Assembly (NCBI RefSeq): GCF_029893805.1
Contig: NZ_JARXYP010000002.1
Span: 1,426,001-1,490,000 of the forward strand
Direction: 5' to 3'
Origin: Streptomyces sp. SAI-135
GTDB lineage: Bacteria > Actinomycetota > Actinomycetes > Streptomycetales > Streptomycetaceae
Length of the DNA stretch: 64,000 nt
Of the stretch, positions 59,820 through 64,000 are shown piece by piece (within the stretch, counting starts at the first letter, position 1; each line of letters begins with the position of its first letter). Under the pieces are notes generated by a model. It had not been told where the DNA came from. It was given only the letters and a program-made list of their open reading frames with translations, and did no database searches. Made by a program: the position numbers and the translations under genes.

Positions 59820-62759
59820 TCACTGCTCGTCGCGCAGCCGGGCCGCCAGCGAGGTCAGCGGTTCGGTCTCCTCGGTGTGGCCGACGGCCCTCAGGTGGGC
59901 GACCGCCGCGTCGAGGCGGGTGAGGGCGGGGGCGGGGCGTTCCAGGTAGAGGCCCTCCACGGCGCCCGCGAGCCGGACGCACTCGGCCCACTCGCCGGCC
60001 CGGTCGTCCTCCGGGCCCGGTTCGCCGAGCAGGGCCAGGGCCTTCTCCAGGGCGGCCAGCGCGTCCTCGTACGCACCGGCGTAGGCGTTGACCCGCCCGT
60101 GTTCGTAGGCCAGGGCGGAGTCCAGGGAGCGGCCGCGCGCCTCGTACCCGGCGGCGCGGGCCTCGTCGGCGATCCGCGCGGCGTCGGCGAGGAAGGCACG
60201 GGCGCCGGTCAGGCCCTCGGCGCCCTGCTGCTGGGCCTGGAGGCGGGCGAGTTCGCGCAGGGAGTTGCTGAGCAGTTCGTAGCGCGGGTCCCGGGCGTGC
60301 GCGGCGATCGCCTGGTCGGCGGCCTCGCGGGCGGGGCCGAACTCGCCGGACTCGCCGAGGAGTACGGCTGTCTCGGCGGCGATCATGGCATGGCTGCCGG
60401 GGTCGTCGTCCCAGCCGGCCGACTCGGCCGCGAGCGCGGCGAACTCGGCCGTGGCGGCCTTGATGTCCTCCCCCGCGCGCAGTGCGCGGGCGCGGGTCAG
60501 GCGCAGCTGGGCGGCGAGCCGGTCGTCCAGCTCTCCGGAGGCGACGTCCGGTTCGGCCAGCAGGGAGTCCAGCAGGGCGATGCAGTCCTCGACGCGGCCC
60601 AGGTCCAGGCTGAGCTGGGCCGCGTTGCTGTAGGTGCAGAACGCGTCGATCCTGCTGCCGCGGCGCAGGTTCACCTCGGCCGCGCGTGTCAGGTGCCGCA
60701 GGGCCTCGTCGGGGCGGCCCAGGTGCATGCAGGCCTCGGCGAGGTCGCCGTGCAGACGGGCGGTGTCGACCGTGTCGGCGGGCCAGTCGGCGGCCAGCCG
60801 CAGAGCTTCGGTGAGGTTCGCCCGGGCGGCCTCGGGGTCCCGCAGGGCGAGCTGGAGCCGGCCGCGCAGGCCGAGGGTGCGGGGCAGGTGCCAGGCGGGG
60901 CCCTGCGCCTTCAGCCGGTCCAGGAGGGCGTCGATCTCGGTGACCGCGGCGGGCAGGTCGCCGGAGAGGGCGTGCGTGCTGGCCCGCAGCATCAGGGCGC
61001 CGGAGATCTGGCCGGCGAGGTCGTGCCGGGTGGCGAAGGCGTGCAGCAGGTCGGCCTCGGCGAAGACCGGAGCGACGTGCTCCTTGCTTCCCGTGGTCTG
61101 CAGGCGCAGGCCGAGCGCGGTCGCCCGCAGCCTCAGCAGGCGGCCCTCCTGGTAGGGGGCGAGGCCGGTGGTCCCCTCGTGCAGGCGGACCACGGACGCG
61201 TGGACCGCGGTCAGCGCGGCCGCTTTCGCCTCGGGTTCGTCCGCGTCCCCGTCCTCGCCGGGGATCTGGGCGGTGGCGAGCAGGGCGCAGGCGCGGGAGA
61301 CGGCCGCGTGACCGGGCTCCGCCGCGTCGTCGTAGAGGGCCGCGGCCTCCTCGTGGAGGGCGGCGGCGTCGGCGAACCGGTCGTCGTTGCCGGCCCGGCT
61401 CGCCTCGTCGGCCAGCAGGTCCGCGCGCAGCCGGACCAGCGGGCCGACGGCGGGGTCGTCGGGGTGGGTGTAGTCGCGGGCGGCGACGAGCGTGCGCAGC
61501 CGGGCGAAGCAGGTCTGGGCGTCCGGGTGCCCCTCCTCGTCCAACGTCCTTGCCCGGACGATCAGTTCGGGCAGGGCCGTCGGGACGGTGGCGGTCGTGC
61601 GGGAGGGCGGTGCGGTGACCGGGGCGGCCGGGGCGACATCGTCGAGGCTGCGGGTGCGCAGGGTCAGTTCCAGCGCGTCGAGGAGCGGAGCCCGGTCGAG
61701 GCGGGCCCTGCGGCGGTCGCTGTGGGTGGAGGTCCCGTTGCGGGCGTCGAAGCGGGCGGCGAGGTCGTCCGCGCGGCCCCGCACCTCGGCGTGCAGGCCG
61801 GCCACCGTCCAGGTGCGGCCGGACCATCCGGCGGCGGGCAGTTCGCCGTGGCCGAGGTGCTCGACGCGCTGGAGGAGCACGTCCACGCCGGTGAGGAAGT
61901 CGAGCTGGTCCAGCGGTGAGTCGACCTCGTCGAACAGGTTCCGGTTCTCGGCGAGCAGTTCCAGTCCGCGGGCCTCGTTGCCGGTCAGCGCGCAGAACTC
62001 CAGGTGCCGGCCGACCTCACCGGACATGGCGGGGTTGCGGCGGCAGCCGCGGTAGCCGACGAGGTGCAGTTCGCGAGCCCGGTCGGCGGCGCCGGTGCGC
62101 AGCAGGGGCAGCAGCGCGTAGGACAGGGAGCGGGCGGGCTCCTCCTGGCAGGACTCCTTGCCCGCCAGGACGGGCTCCCAGGTGCGCAGGGCCCGCTCGT
62201 CGTCGCCCGCGGTGAGGTGGTACAGGGCACGCTCGCAGATCTCGCAGGCCTCGCAGTCGCTGAGCCGGGTACGGGCGCGGCCCGCCCACAACTCGTAGGC
62301 CGGCGCGGTGTCCTCGCCCACGTGGGCGGTGAGCTGGTACGCCTGCCCGTAGTAGGGCTGGAGGCCGAGGCCGGCCTTCTCGTAGCGGTCGCGCATCTCC
62401 TTCAGCCACTGACGCAGGCTGGCCAGCGGTATCTCGGGCAGCTGACGCAGGGCGTGGCCCACCCACTTGAAGCGCCAGAACACCATGTGGCGCAGGCGCT
62501 CGTCGAAGACGTCGGGCTGCTCGTCGAAGAGGGTGAGCAGCCGGGCGAAGACGACGGGCGACTTCCGCGGCTCGGAGCCGTAGGTGTACGCCTCCTGCAG
62601 TTCCAGGAGGGCGTGGACGAGCGGGACGGGCTCCTCGAACTGCTCGGCGGCGTCGACGAGTTCCTCGGCGGTGACGGTGCGGGTACGGCCGTAGGGACGC
62701 TCGTCGTTGTCCTGGAGCGCCTGGTACAGCTCGTCGGTGGTCTGGATCACGGTGGGCAT
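59820..62759 (-). CDS. Large tetratricopeptide-repeat protein paired with Hsp90-like gene
   Basis: A 979-residue soluble protein. ATG 62759 starts 2 bases after the upstream stop, so the two genes are translationally coupled. The N-terminal third (LYQALQDNDERPYGRTRTVTAEELVDAAEQFEEPVPLVHALLELQEAY) and a cysteine-rich patch (RLSDCEACEICERALYHL) precede many helical repeats; from about residue 480 the TPR pattern is plain (ADAAALHEEAAALYDDAAEPGHA, AARANLTEALRLAADWPADTVDTARLHGDLAEACMHLGRPDEALRHLTRAAEVN, YEDALAALEKALALLGEP). It is probably a scaffold or client adaptor for the Hsp90-like partner. Confidence 0.88.
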   Translation of the reverse strand: MPTVIQTTDELYQALQDNDERPYGRTRTVTAEELVDAAEQFEEPVPLVHALLELQEAYTYGSEPRKSPVVFARLLTLFDEQPDVFDERLRHMVFWRFKWVGHALRQLPEIPLASLRQWLKEMRDRYEKAGLGLQPYYGQAYQLTAHVGEDTAPAYELWAGRARTRLSDCEACEICERALYHLTAGDDERALRTWEPVLAGKESCQEEPARSLSYALLPLLRTGAADRARELHLVGYRGCRRNPAMSGEVGRHLEFCALTGNEARGLELLAENRNLFDEVDSPLDQLDFLTGVDVLLQRVEHLGHGELPAAGWSGRTWTVAGLHAEVRGRADDLAARFDARNGTSTHSDRRRARLDRAPLLDALELTLRTRSLDDVAPAAPVTAPPSRTTATVPTALPELIVRARTLDEEGHPDAQTCFARLRTLVAARDYTHPDDPAVGPLVRLRADLLADEASRAGNDDRFADAAALHEEAAALYDDAAEPGHAAVSRACALLATAQIPGEDGDADEPEAKAAALTAVHASVVRLHEGTTGLAPYQEGRLLRLRATALGLRLQTTGSKEHVAPVFAEADLLHAFATRHDLAGQISGALMLRASTHALSGDLPAAVTEIDALLDRLKAQGPAWHLPRTLGLRGRLQLALRDPEAARANLTEALRLAADWPADTVDTARLHGDLAEACMHLGRPDEALRHLTRAAEVNLRRGSRIDAFCTYSNAAQLSLDLGRVEDCIALLDSLLAEPDVASGELDDRLAAQLRLTRARALRAGEDIKAATAEFAALAAESAGWDDDPGSHAMIAAETAVLLGESGEFGPAREAADQAIAAHARDPRYELLSNSLRELARLQAQQQGAEGLTGARAFLADAARIADEARAAGYEARGRSLDSALAYEHGRVNAYAGAYEDALAALEKALALLGEPGPEDDRAGEWAECVRLAGAVEGLYLERPAPALTRLDAAVAHLRAVGHTEETEPLTSLAARLRDEQ

Positions 62760-62761
62760 CG

Positions 62762-64000
62762 TCAGCTGTCCTTGCGGAGGGCGTGGGCGAGGAGGTCGAG
62801 GAAGGAGCGGTTGATGAGGCTCGACTCGGCGGGCCTGAGCGGGCGCCGGGACAGCATCGCGGCCTGCCCGTAGAGGGCTTCGGCGCTGGTGCGGGCCAGC
62901 TCGGGCTCGTCGATGGTGACCGCGGTGCGGACCAGCGGGTTGAGCTGGTTGAGGATCAGCTGGGCCTTCGGGGCCTCCTGGCGCAGGGCGCCGAGGATGT
63001 CGCCCCACACACCGCCCTGCTGCTCGCGGGCCAGCTGGGAGCGGGTGCGTTCGTGCCGGGCCTCGCGGCTGTCGAGGAGGAGGGCGGGGGCGGAGGCGGG
63101 CTGGAAGGTGCGCAGCGCGACATCGCAGTCGAAGACGGCGAGGGCGTCGCGGGCCTGGGCGAGATAGGCAGCGGCGGCCAGTTCGGTCTCCCGGTCGACG
63201 GGGTCGAGGTGGGCCGTGAGGGTCGCCGGGTCGAGGTCGGCGACGCTGACCTCGGGCCTGACCTCGGGCAGCCGGTGGACCAGCGCGCGGTCGTAGGTGT
63301 AGCCGCCGTTGACGACGCCGAGGCCGGCGGCCGAGGCGATCGCCGCGACCTGGCGGAACTCCTCCACGCTCGACGTGACGAGCACGGTGCGGTGGGTGCG
63401 CGCGAACTCGTCGAGGGTGGCGTGCCCGTCGGTGGTCTCGAACGGCAGCCAGGGCAGCAGCATCCGCATGATCTCGTCGTCGTGCACCGCGAGCGACTTC
63501 ACGGCCAGGTGGTGCACCTGGAGGAAACGGCCGAGCAGTTCGGGGTCACTGGCGGCGGCCCTGGCGATCCACGCACGCAGGTGTTCGGCGAGGGCGTCGC
63601 GTACGGCGGCGAGGGTGTCGTCCTCGTAGAGGGACTCGCGGGACGCCGTCGGGCGCAGGCTCTCGGCGTCGACGACACAGCGGACGAAGAACGCCCAGTC
63701 GGGCAGGATCTCCTCCGCCTGCTCCGAGAGCAGCATGCCCTTGACGTGCACCCGGTGGCCGTGGCGGCGCCCGGCCGGCACCGCCTCGGGCAGGACGCAG
63801 GCGATGCCCTTCAGGCCCACGGCCGGCAGGTCCAGCTCGATGGTGTCCAGCGGCGTGAACCCGAAGACCTCCTCGCCGTACGCGGCCAGGGCGCGGGAAC
63901 GGGCTCCGGGGGTGGGGTGGGTGCGCGCCCACGGCGCGGGCTCGGGGTTGACGGGTGCGCCCTTGCCGCCGGGGCCTGCCGTGCCGTCGTCGAAGGTCAC
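62762..64000 (-). CDS. Hsp90 (HtpG-like) family protein, 5' part outside window
   Basis: The last 412 residues of an Hsp90-like ATPase; the N-terminal GHKL ATPase domain is beyond the right edge. Middle-domain words match HtpG: RVHVKGMLLSEQAEEILPDWAFFVRCVVDAESLRPTASRESLYEDDTL, FLQVHHLAVKSLAVHDDEIMRMLLPWLPFETTDG, then a diverged C-terminal part (LILNQLNPLVRTAVTIDEPELARTSAEALYGQAAMLSRRPL). The end is RKDS: there is no MEEVD tail, so eukaryote-like TPR docking is not expected. Coupled 2 bases from the TPR gene. Confidence 0.88.
   Translation of the reverse strand: MTFDDGTAGPGGKGAPVNPEPAPWARTHPTPGARSRALAAYGEEVFGFTPLDTIELDLPAVGLKGIACVLPEAVPAGRRHGHRVHVKGMLLSEQAEEILPDWAFFVRCVVDAESLRPTASRESLYEDDTLAAVRDALAEHLRAWIARAAASDPELLGRFLQVHHLAVKSLAVHDDEIMRMLLPWLPFETTDGHATLDEFARTHRTVLVTSSVEEFRQVAAIASAAGLGVVNGGYTYDRALVHRLPEVRPEVSVADLDPATLTAHLDPVDRETELAAAAYLAQARDALAVFDCDVALRTFQPASAPALLLDSREARHERTRSQLAREQQGGVWGDILGALRQEAPKAQLILNQLNPLVRTAVTIDEPELARTSAEALYGQAAMLSRRPLRPAESSLINRSFLDLLAHALRKDS

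Overview
The window reads as chromosomal DNA of a Streptomyces species or a very close relative. Base composition is very GC-rich, third codon positions are almost all G or C, GTG and TTG starts are common, and family content is typical: a conservon (cvn) cassette, a streptogrisin-like protease, the xylA/xylB/ROK group, a PPOX-type F420-linked oxidoreductase, a Ski2-like helicase and several Tat-exported cell-wall enzymes. I see no rRNA gene, convincing tRNA, CRISPR array, transposase or prophage block. From memory only, the xylA-xylB-ROK-amidase-aldehyde dehydrogenase order resembles the region near SCO1169-SCO1174 of S. coelicolor; this was not checked.

Layout. 1-5.4 kb: secreted hydrolases (a subtilase cut by the window edge, a streptogrisin-type protease, a tannase-like esterase) with a decayed ArsI/CadI remnant between the first two. 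5.6-13.2 kb: small regulator-plus-target modules (TetR with DUF1772; MarR with an ABC exporter), YjbQ, a flavoprotein, a short MltG-like protein and a dicarboxylate symporter; several carry clear palindromes in their control regions. 13.3-15.7 kb: a PNGase A-like amidase and an L,D-transpeptidase. 15.9-19.5 kb: a two-gene ABC exporter whose nucleotide sites are degenerate in a complementary way. 19.5-25.3 kb: a 480-base non-coding stretch, DUF5709, a cysteine-free L31, a membrane hydrolase, a DUF3516 helicase and TesB. 25.3-32.2 kb: a conservon (cvnA-D, minus strand) led by an MHYT membrane sensor and followed by a second roadblock gene. 32.4-39 kb: methyltransferase, hydrolase/PadR pair, flavoprotein, hypothetical proteins, fatty-acid desaturase. 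39.2-45.5 kb: a SNF2 helicase coupled to a SWIM-finger protein, a phytase-like esterase and a proline/serine-rich membrane protein. 45.6-49.7 kb: xylose catabolism (xylA divergent from xylB and a ROK regulator). 50-53.6 kb: Tat amidase, GAF regulator, aldehyde dehydrogenase. 54.3-58.6 kb: a compact plus-strand run of a lipoprotein, a crystallin-like I36 protein, a frameshifted amidase/DUF1906 protein with no signal peptide, and an M15-like protein with an altered metal motif. 58.9-64 kb: an EEP nuclease-like protein and a coupled Hsp90-TPR pair running off the right edge.

The least ordinary items are the 54.3-58.6 kb envelope-enzyme run with its frameshift, the Hsp90-TPR pair, the complementary half-site ABC pair, the twin-operator TetR promoter, the two palindromes ahead of the dicarboxylate symporter, and the duplicated hairpin after the ROK gene. 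Functions come from family recognition by eye; no database search was run.
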